A DNA stretch of 64,000 bases. Source: Allosphingosinicella vermicomposti (lineage in GTDB: Bacteria; Pseudomonadota; Alphaproteobacteria; Sphingomonadales; Sphingomonadaceae). Where the stretch lies: contig NZ_PXYJ01000001.1 in the NCBI RefSeq assembly GCF_003012815.1, positions 930,001 through 994,000 of the forward strand, read 5' to 3'. The notes beneath the pieces are model-generated. The model was not told the DNA's origin. It worked only from the letters and a program-made list of their open reading frames with translations, and did not search any database. The position numbers and the translations under genes were made by a program. Below are positions 55,892 through 63,640 of this stretch, piece by piece (within the stretch, counting starts at the first letter, position 1; the number at the start of each line of letters is the position of its first letter).

Positions 55892-55971
55892 CCCGTTCGT
55901 TTCGAGCGAAGTCGAGAAACGGGTGTGACGTGGTCGTGCCAGCGCTTCTCGACTTCGCTCGAAGCGAACGG
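55892..55971. repeat. Interspersed palindromic repeat, family A copy 1
   Basis: CCCGTTCGTTTCGAGCGAAG, TCGAGAAACGGG on one side and CTTCTCGACTTCGCTCGAAG CGAACGG on the other. It follows family B copy 2 within the tmk-holB gap. A second copy is at 58555-58634. Confidence 0.85.
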
Positions 55972-55994
55972 ATTGAGGGAAGGGGCCAGCTCGC

Positions 55995-56978
55995 ATGACC
56001 CCCCTCTACGGACACACCGAAGCCGTCGCCGCTTTCCGCGAAGGCCTCGCGACAAGCCGCCTCCATCACGCCTGGCTGATCACCGGCCCCGAAGGCATCG
56101 GCAAGGCCCTGTTCGCGGAGAAAGCCGCCCTCCGCCTCCTCGCCGAAAAAGCCGGTCCACCCATCGAGATGCCAAATCTCGACGTCCCCGCCAGCCACCG
56201 CATCGCCAAGCTCGTCGAAGCGGGCAGCCACCCGGACCTGATGCGCCTCGAGCGCCTGCCCAAGGATAATGCCGGCGAACTCGCCCGCAGCATCACCGTG
56301 GATCAGGTGCGCGGCCTCCAGCGTCTCTTCGCCACCACCGCCTCCTTGTCGCCGTGGCGCGCCGTGATCATCGACAGCATCGACGACCTCGAACGCCCCG
56401 CCGCCAACGCTCTCCTCAAGAATCTCGAAGAACCGCCCGCCAACAGCATCTTCTTCCTTATAAGTCACGCCCCCGAACGCCTGCTCCCGACCATCCGGTC
56501 CCGTTGCCGCCAGGTCCGCCTCTCATCTCTCGATCCTGACGCTATGACGTCAGCCCTCCGCGCCGCGCTCCCCGATGCCGATGAAGCCGAAATCGCGACG
56601 CTGGCCGAAGTGGGAGAGGGGAGCCCCGGCCGCGCCATCGCTTTTCGCGGCCTCGATATCGACGCGATGGACGCGGCAATGGCCGCGCTCGTCCGCGAAG
56701 GCGATCCGATCAACGCCAAACGCGTGGCGCTCGCGTCCAGCCTCTCTCTCAAATCCGCACAGCCGCGCTACGAGGCCTTCCTCGCTCGCGCGCCCTCCTT
56801 CATCGCGCGGATTGCGAAGGAACGGCGCGGCGCAGCGCTTGCCGAAGCGCTCGGCTTGTGGGAAAGGGCGGCCAACCTGGCGGGAAGCGCGCAGCGCCTC
56901 TCCCTCGACCCGCAAAGCGTGGCGTTCGAGCTTGCCGGGATGCTGGCAACCCTCGCACCGAAACCGGACAATGGCTGA
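55995..56978 (+). CDS. holB: DNA polymerase III subunit delta-prime
   Basis: A 327-residue clamp-loader subunit. The AAA+ start reads MTPLYGHTEAVAAFREGLAT, with RLHHAWLITGPEGIGKALFA as P-loop, the WRAVIIDSIDDLERPAANAL Walker-B-like segment and P-A-N-S-I-F-F-L-I-S-H with RSRCRQVRL as sensor/arginine-finger region. The four cysteines of the E. coli zinc module are missing; only one Cys is visible. Delta-prime opens and loads the beta sliding clamp. The stop overlaps metG by eight bases. Confidence 0.93.
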   Translation: MTPLYGHTEAVAAFREGLATSRLHHAWLITGPEGIGKALFAEKAALRLLAEKAGPPIEMPNLDVPASHRIAKLVEAGSHPDLMRLERLPKDNAGELARSITVDQVRGLQRLFATTASLSPWRAVIIDSIDDLERPAANALLKNLEEPPANSIFFLISHAPERLLPTIRSRCRQVRLSSLDPDAMTSALRAALPDADEAEIATLAEVGEGSPGRAIAFRGLDIDAMDAAMAALVREGDPINAKRVALASSLSLKSAQPRYEAFLARAPSFIARIAKERRGAALAEALGLWERAANLAGSAQRLSLDPQSVAFELAGMLATLAPKPDNG

Positions 56979-58533
56979 CCCTTTCTACATCACCACCGCG
57001 ATCAGCTACCCCAATGGCCGCCCCCATATCGGCCACGCTTACGAAGCGATCGCGACCGACGTCATCGCCCGCTTCCAGCGTCAGATGGGGCGCGACGTCT
57101 TCTTCCTCACCGGGACGGACGAACATGGCCTGAAAATGGCCCAGACGGCGCGCGACCGGGGCGTCACGCCGCACGAACTCGCGACGGAAATGTCCTCGCT
57201 TTTCAAGGCAATGGATGATCGTCTTGAGATTTCCTACGATCGCTTCATCCGCACCACGGAGGCGGAGCATCACGCCGCCAGCCAGGAAATCTGGCGCCGG
57301 ATGGAGGCCAATGGCGACATCTATCTCGATCGCTACGAAGGCTGGTATTCGGTCCGCGACGAAGCTTATTATGACGAAAAGGAACTGACCGTCGCCGAAA
57401 CCGGCGAAAAGCTCTCGCCGCAGGGCACGCCGGTCGAATGGACGGTCGAGGAAAGCTGGTTCTTCCGCCTCTCCAAATATCAGGAGCCGCTTCTCGCTTA
57501 TTACGCCGCGAACCCGGACTTCATCCGCCCCGAAGCGCGTCGCAACGAAGTCGTCCGCTTCGTCGAAGGCGGCCTGTCCGATCTCTCCATCTCGCGCACC
57601 AGCTTCGATTGGGGCGTCAAGGTTCCGGGCAGCGACAATCACGTCATGTACGTCTGGGTCGACGCGCTCACCAATTACCTGACCGGCGCGGGTTTCCCCG
57701 ACGATACAGCGCGTTACGAGCGGTTTTGGCCAGCTGATGTCCACATTATCGGCAAGGACATCATCCGCTTCCACGCCGTCTATTGGCCGGCCTTTTTGAT
57801 GTCGGCCAAACTGCCGCTACCCAAACAAGTGTTCGGCCACGGCTTCCTCCTCCATCGCGGGGAAAAGATGTCGAAGTCGCTCGGCAACGTCGTCGATCCG
57901 CTCGACCTCGCCGACACGTTCGGCGTCGATCCGCTCCGCTACTTCCTCCTGCGTGAAGTCACCTTCGGCCAGGACGGCAGCTACAGCGCGGAAGCGATCG
58001 TCAACCGCGTCAATGCCGATCTCGCCAACAGCTTCGGCAATCTCGCCCAGCGGACCTTGTCCTTCATCGCGAAGAATTGCGAAGGCGTGGTGCCGACGGG
58101 AGGGAAGGGGGATGCCGCCGACGACGCGCTCCTGGCGCAAGTCTCGGAAGCCGCCGCCGAAATGCGCGCCGCCTTCAACGATCTGGGCCTCAGCCAAGGC
58201 ATCGAAGCGTGGCTGAAGGCCGTCTTCGCCTGCAACCAATATATCGACGCGCAGGCGCCATGGACGCTCCGCAAGACCGATCCCGATCGCATGATCGCCG
58301 TCCTTGGCACGCTCTACGTCGCGATCCGCGATCTCGCCATCATCATCGCGCCGGTCATCCCCGGCTCGGCCGCGAAACTACTCGACCAGATGGGCATCCC
58401 GGCGGGCGAGCGCACGCATGACGTCATCGGCGACCGCAGCGGGGTCGAAAGCCTCGCGATTTCCGGATTCCGTCTCAGCGCTCCGACGCCCATCTTCCCA
58501 AGGTTGGAACTTCCGGCAGAAGCGGATGCCTAA
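56971..58533 (+). CDS. metG: Methionine-tRNA ligase
   Basis: A 520-residue class I synthetase. ATG 56971 begins ADPFYITTAISYPNGRPHIG with the HIGH-equivalent HIGH in P-H-I-G-H-A-Y. The KMSKS loop is GEKMSKSLGN. The zinc-knuckle cysteines of the E. coli type are absent, so this is the short, zinc-free class. The C-terminal dimerisation domain is also lacking. The longer open frame to 56575 belongs to the holB antisense/out-of-frame region and is not used. Overlaps holB by eight bases. Confidence 0.97.
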   Translation: MADPFYITTAISYPNGRPHIGHAYEAIATDVIARFQRQMGRDVFFLTGTDEHGLKMAQTARDRGVTPHELATEMSSLFKAMDDRLEISYDRFIRTTEAEHHAASQEIWRRMEANGDIYLDRYEGWYSVRDEAYYDEKELTVAETGEKLSPQGTPVEWTVEESWFFRLSKYQEPLLAYYAANPDFIRPEARRNEVVRFVEGGLSDLSISRTSFDWGVKVPGSDNHVMYVWVDALTNYLTGAGFPDDTARYERFWPADVHIIGKDIIRFHAVYWPAFLMSAKLPLPKQVFGHGFLLHRGEKMSKSLGNVVDPLDLADTFGVDPLRYFLLREVTFGQDGSYSAEAIVNRVNADLANSFGNLAQRTLSFIAKNCEGVVPTGGKGDAADDALLAQVSEAAAEMRAAFNDLGLSQGIEAWLKAVFACNQYIDAQAPWTLRKTDPDRMIAVLGTLYVAIRDLAIIIAPVIPGSAAKLLDQMGIPAGERTHDVIGDRSGVESLAISGFRLSAPTPIFPRLELPAEADA

Positions 58534-58554
58534 TCTCTTTTCCTCCCACCCAAG

Positions 58555-58634
58555 CCCGTTCGCTTCGAGCGAAGTCGAGAAGCGCTGGCACGAACCCTTC
58601 ACCCCGTCTCTCGACTTCGCTCGAGACGAACGGG
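58555..58634. repeat. Interspersed palindromic repeat, family A copy 2
   Basis: CCCGTTCGCTTCGAGCGAAG, TCGAGAAGCGCTGGC, then CTCTCGACTTCGCTCGAGAC GAACGGG. Fills the gap between metG and the tatD-like gene. Same arms as 55892-55971. Confidence 0.85.
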
Positions 58635-58649
58635 AAGGGTGAAGGCTCA

Positions 58650-59426
58650 ATGTTCATCGATAGTCACTGCCACCTCAATTATAAGGGCCTGGTCGAAGAC
58701 CAGCAGGGCGTCCTCGCCCGCGCTCGCGCGGCTGGCGTCGACACGATGCTCAACATCTCCACCCGCGCCAGCGAATGGGACGATGTCGTGGGCTTGGCAG
58801 AGCGCGAGCGCGATGTCTGGGCCTCGATCGGCATCCACCCGCACGATGCCGACACCCATCCCGATGTCGAAACCGCGACCCTGGTCGAACGCGCGCAACA
58901 TCCGCGCATCGTCGGCATCGGGGAAACCGGCCTCGATTTCTATTACGACAAATCGGACCGCGACCGGCAGCGTGCCAGCTTCCGCAACCACATCGCCGCC
59001 GCCCGGGAAACCGGCCTTCCGCTTATCGTCCACACGCGAGAGGCGGAAGAAGACACTGCCGCGATCCTCACCGAAGAAATGGGGAAGGGGGCCTATAGCG
59101 GCGTCATCCACTGCTTCACGGCCAGCGCCCATTTCGCGCGCAAGGCCCTCGATCTCGGTTTCTACATTTCCATCTCCGGCATCGTCACCTTCAAGAATGC
59201 GAAGGATCTGCAGGAAACCGCGCAGAGCCTGCCGCTCGACAAGCTATTGATCGAAACGGATTCCCCGTTCCTCGCGCCCGTTCCCCATCGCGGAAAGCCG
59301 TGCGAACCGGCCTTCGTCGCGGACACCGCCAAATTCCTCGCGGCGTTGCGCGGCGAGACGCTGGAGCAACTGTCCAGCGCCACAAGCGCCAACTTCCGCA
59401 AACTTTTCGCCAAGGCGGCCCAATGA
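58650..59426 (+). CDS. tatD: TatD-family metal-dependent hydrolase
   Basis: A 258-residue TIM-barrel metallohydrolase. The first metal motif is IDSHCHLNYKG, the glutamate ligand is in IGETGLDFYYD, then L-I-V-H-T-R-E-A, V-I-H-C-F-T-A and the final Asp in LIETDSPFLAPVPHRGK. Members act as 3'-5' deoxyribonucleases or DNA-repair enzymes. It is next to holB-metG in many bacteria. A four-base overlap couples it to the MBL gene. Confidence 0.95.
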   Translation: MFIDSHCHLNYKGLVEDQQGVLARARAAGVDTMLNISTRASEWDDVVGLAERERDVWASIGIHPHDADTHPDVETATLVERAQHPRIVGIGETGLDFYYDKSDRDRQRASFRNHIAAARETGLPLIVHTREAEEDTAAILTEEMGKGAYSGVIHCFTASAHFARKALDLGFYISISGIVTFKNAKDLQETAQSLPLDKLLIETDSPFLAPVPHRGKPCEPAFVADTAKFLAALRGETLEQLSSATSANFRKLFAKAAQ

Positions 59427-60190
59427 AGGTCCGCATCCTGGGCTGCGGAACCTCTTCGGGTGTGCCGCGGGTCGGGAATGACTGGGGCGCCTGCGATCCG
59501 GCCAATCCCAAAAACCGCCGCAGCCGCGCATCGATCCTCGTTGAAAGCGACGGGAATCCGCCGATTCTGGTCGACACCAGCCCCGATCTTCGCGAGCAAT
59601 TGCTGGCCGCGAGGGTAAGCAATGTCGCGGGCGTCATCTGGACCCACGACCATGCCGATCATTGCCACGGCATCGACGATCTCCGCCAGCTCTTCCACGC
59701 CCGTGGCGCGCCGGTGGAAGGCTATGCGCGTCCCGACACGCTTGCCGCGCTCCGCCACCGCTTCGCTTATGCATTCGAAGGGAAGGGGGGCTATCCCCCG
59801 GTCGCGACCGCCAACGATCTTCCCGACCGCCTGTCAGTGGGCGGCCTCGATATCCGCATCGTCGATCAGCCGCACGGCGACATCACGTCCGTGGGCTTCC
59901 GCTTCGAGGCGGGCAACCATTCGATTGTTTATTCAACGGACTTCAATATCTTAACAGACGAGATGAGGAATTTATATCAGGGCGCGGACCTCTGGGTCGT
60001 CGATGCGCTCCGCCGTCATCCGCACCCGACCCATCCTCATCTGGCGCAGACTTTAGGCTGGATCCAAGAGCTCAAGATCGGCCGTGCCGTCCTCATACAC
60101 ATGGACCAGTCCATGGACTATGAAGCCCTCCGCGCCGAGCTGCCGCCACATGTGGAGCCGGGATATGACGGTCTGGAGATTGTCCTGTGA
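59423..60190 (+). CDS. MBL-fold metallo-hydrolase (PhnP-like)
   Basis: A 255-residue beta-lactamase-fold hydrolase. It starts KVRILGCGTSSGVPRVGNDW, then the motif W-T-H-D-H-A-D-H-C-H-G near residue 74, DQPHGDITSVGFRF and the late STDFN and I-H-M-D-Q-S segments. Cys/Ser/Gly pattern at the start is shared with PhnP-like phosphodiesterases. Likely a phosphodiester or nucleotide-derived substrate; the metal is probably Zn or Mn. No phn genes nearby. The next start overlaps by four bases. Confidence 0.9.
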   Translation: MKVRILGCGTSSGVPRVGNDWGACDPANPKNRRSRASILVESDGNPPILVDTSPDLREQLLAARVSNVAGVIWTHDHADHCHGIDDLRQLFHARGAPVEGYARPDTLAALRHRFAYAFEGKGGYPPVATANDLPDRLSVGGLDIRIVDQPHGDITSVGFRFEAGNHSIVYSTDFNILTDEMRNLYQGADLWVVDALRRHPHPTHPHLAQTLGWIQELKIGRAVLIHMDQSMDYEALRAELPPHVEPGYDGLEIVL

Positions 60191-60777
60191 CCGCCGGAGA
60201 CAGCGCCAACGCCATCTATATCCTGCTGCTGCTCATGCTGATCGGCAGCGCCTTGTTCGCGCGCCAACTCCCGATGCGCAAGGGCCTCAAGATGGCCTTG
60301 GGCTGGCTCATCATCTTCTTCATCGCCTTTGCAGCCTTCACTTTGCGCGACGATTTTCGTTTGTTTGGCAACCGGTTGAGCGCGGAATGGACCGGCGGCG
60401 CCATTCAGCAGGGCAGCGAGCTCCGCATCCCGCGCGCCGAAGACGGCCATTATTGGATCGAAGGCCACCTCAACGGCGAACCCGTCCGCTTCCTGATCGA
60501 CAGCGGCGCTACGATGACCAGCATCGGCCAAACCACCGCCGATCGCGTCAAGGCGGATGCATCCGGCGGCTTCCCGGTCGCCGTGGAAACCGCCAACGGC
60601 ACCGTCACGGCCAGTCGCGCCCGGGTGAAGGAGCTCAAGATCGGCGACATAAAGCGCGAGGATTTCCCGATCCACGTCTCGCAAGCCTTCGGCGACACCA
60701 ATGTGCTCGGCATGAACTTCCTCTCGAGCCTGTCGGGCTGGGGCGTCGAAGGCAGCTGGCTCGTCCTGCGGCCGTGA
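60187..60777 (+). CDS. Membrane-anchored retropepsin-like aspartic protease
   Basis: A 196-residue protein with two N-terminal hydrophobic helices (residues 9-25 and 38-52) and a single pepsin-type half domain. The catalytic motif is L-I-D105-S-G-A-T-M-T. Single-motif clan AA enzymes must dimerise to build an active site, like retroviral protease. The bacterial TIGR02281 family fits. The position right after the MBL gene (four-base overlap) implies co-expression; the target is unknown. Confidence 0.88.
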   Translation: MTAGDSANAIYILLLLMLIGSALFARQLPMRKGLKMALGWLIIFFIAFAAFTLRDDFRLFGNRLSAEWTGGAIQQGSELRIPRAEDGHYWIEGHLNGEPVRFLIDSGATMTSIGQTTADRVKADASGGFPVAVETANGTVTASRARVKELKIGDIKREDFPIHVSQAFGDTNVLGMNFLSSLSGWGVEGSWLVLRP

Positions 60778-60842
60778 AGCCCGCAGGCGTGCCACCAATC
60801 GCGCGGAACGCCCGAAGGGCTATGGCCTCCGACAACCGCCAG

Positions 60843-60871
60843 CCGCTAGAGCTAAGCCTGTCGAAGCCCGA
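60843..60871. repeat. Interspersed repeat, family D half-unit
   Basis: CCGCTAGAGCTAAGCCTGTC followed by GAAGCCCGA. It shares the core of family D but lacks the opposite arm, so it is probably a remnant. It lies in the gap between the aspartic protease and mazG; the remainder of 60778-60919 shows nothing further. Confidence 0.55.
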
Positions 60872-60919
60872 TCCAGCTCACACAAGCCCCCCATTTTCCA
60901 TCTTCAATCTATATTTAAC

Positions 60920-60933
60920 ATAATGTATATTAT
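60920..60933 (+). promoter_or_regulatory. AT-rich palindrome upstream of mazG
   Basis: ATAAT-GTAT-ATTAT is a perfect inverted repeat directly before the mazG start, within a 45-base AT-rich stretch that stands out in this GC-rich chromosome. It could be a promoter -10/-35 zone or an operator for an unknown regulator. Position and symmetry only. Confidence 0.4.
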
Positions 60934-60942
60934 CGGACTTAA

Positions 60943-61722
60943 ATGATAATGCGCTCCAAGCCACTTTCGCCAACTTCCACCCCCTCCAGCCTGGCTGAGC
61001 TCCGCGCCATCATGGCCCGTCTCCGCGATCCCCAAATTGGTTGCCTTTGGGACATCGATCAAACCTTCGAAACCATCGCGCCTTATACGATCGAGGAAGC
61101 CTATGAGGTTGCGGACGCCATAGAACGCAAGGACTTGGCCGCACTGAAGGACGAGCTCGGCGATCTCCAGCTCCAGGTTGTATACCACGCCCGCATGGCC
61201 GAGGAACTTGGCGCCTTCACCCTCGACGATGTGATCGCCGCCATCTGTGACAAGATGATCCGCCGCCACCCGCATGTCTTTGGCGACACTCAGGAAAGTC
61301 CCGGCTGGGAAGCCTTGAAAGCCTCAGAACGCGACGTCCATGACGACAAGAGCGCCTTGGCTGGCGTCGCGCTGGCACTCCCGGCGCTAAAGCGTGCCGA
61401 GAAGGTCCAACGCCGCGCTGCTCGTGTCGGCTTCGACTGGCCCGATATTAGCGGCCCCCGCGCCAAGATCGACGAGGAAATGGTCGAAATCGAAGCCGCT
61501 GAAAGCTTTGAAGAAAAGGCCGCCGAGCTTGGCGACTTGCTTTTCTCAGTGGTCAATTATGCCCGCCATTTGGGAGTCGACGCGGAAGCCGCGCTCCGCG
61601 ATGCCACCGCCCGCTTTGAAGGACGCTTCCGCAAGGTCGAAACGATGGCGGATGAGCCTTTATCCGACCTCAATATCGAACAGTTGGAAGCCCTCTGGCA
61701 AAAGGCCAAAACGGCGGGTTAG
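60943..61722 (+). CDS. mazG: Nucleoside triphosphate pyrophosphohydrolase MazG
   Basis: A 259-residue all-alpha NTP pyrophosphatase that turns (d)NTPs into NMPs and PPi. The metal site is I-E-E-A-Y-E-V-A-D-A-I-E-R in the first helix and D-E-L-G-D-L-Q-L-Q-V-V-Y-H-A-R in the next; a second, similar module follows (E-M-V-E-I-E-A-A-E-S and LGDLLFSVVNYARHLG). The usual GCPWD segment before the first helix reads G-C-L-W-D here. No Shine-Dalgarno is clear before ATG 60943; an in-frame ATG two codons later is equally possible. Confidence 0.93.
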   Translation: MIMRSKPLSPTSTPSSLAELRAIMARLRDPQIGCLWDIDQTFETIAPYTIEEAYEVADAIERKDLAALKDELGDLQLQVVYHARMAEELGAFTLDDVIAAICDKMIRRHPHVFGDTQESPGWEALKASERDVHDDKSALAGVALALPALKRAEKVQRRAARVGFDWPDISGPRAKIDEEMVEIEAAESFEEKAAELGDLLFSVVNYARHLGVDAEAALRDATARFEGRFRKVETMADEPLSDLNIEQLEALWQKAKTAG

Positions 61723-61723
61723 A

Positions 61724-63028
61724 TTACTCGGCGTAATTGGCCTGGAATCGCGCCCAGTTTGCACCGGAGAGGCGCACGCTGAGGGTAACGCCAAGATCCT
61801 TATGCGCTTGATCGAGCACCTCGCCATTGGCGTGGAGCCAGGCGATCGCTTCCCCGGCAGAGACCGGCAAGGTGATGTCGTGGACCGATGCCCCCTGCCG
61901 CAGCCGCTCCGCCGCGAGCCTCAAGAGATCGTCCAAACCTTCGCCGGTAAGCGCTGAAATCGTAACGACATTTTCGCGCCGCCGCGCTTCTTCGCGGATG
62001 CGTGACGCTTCTTGCTCATCCAGGCTGTCGATCTTGTTCCAAGCTTCGAGGATCGGAGCCCCCTCCTCTCCTCGCGCGCCAATCTCCTCCAGCACATCCT
62101 CAACATCCTGACGTTGCGCATCGCTGTCGGGGTGCGAAATATCGCGGACATGGATGATGAGGTCGGCCGAAATGACTTCCTCCAAGGTTGCGCGGAAGGC
62201 CGCGACCAACTGGGTCGGCAGGTCGGAAATGAAGCCAACGGTGTCGGACAGGATCGCTTTATCGATACCCGGCAGGCCGATTTCCCGCATCGTGGGATCG
62301 AGTGTCGCGAAAAGCAGATTTTCCGCCATCACATCGGCGCGGGTCAGGCGATTGAAAAGGGTCGATTTTCCAGCGTTCGTATAGCCGACGAGCGCGATGA
62401 TCGGCCACGGTGCCCGCTGGCGGCGCGCGCGGTGGAGGGTGCGGGTACGCGTCACCTGCTCCAGCTCCTTGCGGAGCTTCGCCATGCGGTCGCGAATCTG
62501 GCGGCGGTCGGCCTCGATCTGGGTTTCACCAGGGCCGCCGAGAAAGCCGAAGCCGCCGCGCTGGCGTTCAAGGTGGGTCCAGGACCGGACGAGCCGCCCT
62601 GCCTGATAATCGAGGTGGGCAAGCTCCACCTGCAACCGCCCTTCGGCCGTTGCCGCCCGCTCCCCGAAGATTTCAAGGATCAGGCCAGTGCGATCGATGA
62701 TCTTGGCATTGATCGCCTTCTCCAAATTCTTCTGCTGGATCGGCGTCACCGCGCCGTCGACGATGACAAGCTCAGCCTCATGCAGGCGAGCGGCCTCGGC
62801 GATCGCCTCGACCTGCCCCGAACCGAATAGGGTGGCGGGCTTTGCAGCGCGGATTCGGAATGGGAGCTTGTCGACGACGTCGATGCCAATCGCTTCAGCG
62901 AGACCTGTCGCTTCTTCGAGGCGAGCCTGCGTATCGCGCCGCCCCTCCCCGCCCATTTCAGGCAAGGCCACAATAGCACGCGCGCCGCGCGCGACATCGG
63001 CGTTATCGTCGCGATTGAAAACGCTCAG
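61724..63028 (-). CDS. hflX: Ribosome-splitting GTPase HflX
   Basis: A 434-residue HflX if begun at CTG 63028, or 415 residues from GTG 62971. The N domain has RTGLILEIFGERA, EGRLQVELA and RGGFGFLGGPGETQIEADRR; the G domain has GYTNAGKSTLFNRL, DPTMREIGLPG, DTVGFISDLP and the N-K-I-D motif. HflX splits stalled ribosomes under stress. The upstream frame reads SVFNRDDNADVARGARAIVA, which aligns with the E. coli start (MFDRYDAGEQAVLVH), and AGGAG lies seven bases before the CTG. No ATG, GTG or TTG exists between that point and GTG 62971. Hence the CTG is preferred. Confidence 0.9.
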   Translation of the reverse strand: MSVFNRDDNADVARGARAIVALPEMGGEGRRDTQARLEEATGLAEAIGIDVVDKLPFRIRAAKPATLFGSGQVEAIAEAARLHEAELVIVDGAVTPIQQKNLEKAINAKIIDRTGLILEIFGERAATAEGRLQVELAHLDYQAGRLVRSWTHLERQRGGFGFLGGPGETQIEADRRQIRDRMAKLRKELEQVTRTRTLHRARRQRAPWPIIALVGYTNAGKSTLFNRLTRADVMAENLLFATLDPTMREIGLPGIDKAILSDTVGFISDLPTQLVAAFRATLEEVISADLIIHVRDISHPDSDAQRQDVEDVLEEIGARGEEGAPILEAWNKIDSLDEQEASRIREEARRRENVVTISALTGEGLDDLLRLAAERLRQGASVHDITLPVSAGEAIAWLHANGEVLDQAHKDLGVTLSVRLSGANWARFQANYAE

Positions 63029-63032
63029 CGGC

Positions 63033-63521
63033 TTACTCCTGAGTCTCGGCCTGCATCAGGCTGACGGGGTTTTCCGGCTGCACCGTCGAGATAGCGTGCT
63101 TGTAAACAAGCTGGGCCATGCCCTCGCGCTGAAGGAGCAAGCAAAAGAGGTCGAAGGCCGCGACCTGCCCTTGCAGCATAACGCCGTTCACCAGGAACAT
63201 CGTTACCGGCTCATCGGCGGCCCGGATGGCCCCGAGGAACACTTCCTGAAGCTGCGTTGCCCGCTTGGCATTGGCCTGCTCGGCAAAAATGCGGGTAATC
63301 TCGTCAAGGTCGACCGGCTGCGCTGGCATGATCGTGGAGATGGCATGCTTATAGACAAGCTGGGCCTGACCATCCCGGCGCAGCAGCACCGAAAAATTGT
63401 CGAACCAGGTGATAATCCCCTGAAGTTTCACGCCCTTCACCAGGAACATCGTCACCGGCGTCTTGGACTTACGGAGGCTGTTCAGGAACATATCCTGTAA
63501 ATTGTTGGTCTTATCAGCCAT
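63033..63521 (-). CDS. hfq: RNA chaperone Hfq, fused tandem double-Sm form
   Basis: A 162-residue protein holding two complete Hfq/Sm domains: residues 7-70 and 89-153, joined by a linker of 18 residues. Each has the Sm2 tail YKHAIST. Copy 1 keeps LQDMFLN, KGVKLQG and WFDNF, close to E. coli Hfq. Copy 2 (LQEVFLG, NGVMLQG, AFDLF) loses the D9, N13, K31 and basic rim residues. Three chains could form a six-domain ring. ATG 63521 follows AAGGAG; the upstream frame (to 63569) is not family-like. It lies four bases before the proposed hflX start. Confidence 0.93.
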   Translation of the reverse strand: MADKTNNLQDMFLNSLRKSKTPVTMFLVKGVKLQGIITWFDNFSVLLRRDGQAQLVYKHAISTIMPAQPVDLDEITRIFAEQANAKRATQLQEVFLGAIRAADEPVTMFLVNGVMLQGQVAAFDLFCLLLQREGMAQLVYKHAISTVQPENPVSLMQAETQE

Positions 63522-63640
63522 TGTTATGTTCTCCTTATTGGCAGGCCGTCCCCGAAAAGCGGCCAGCATATGTGCGCTCCGGTAACATCCGTGCGCCCGC
63601 GTAAATTAGAGCATGGCGCGCCGCTTTCAAGCGCTGCCGC

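Noticed and set aside
56575-56970. N-terminal extension of the metG frame
   Set aside because: It lies out of frame inside holB, and the MetRS family starts at MADPFYITTAISYPNG, which corresponds to ATG 56971.
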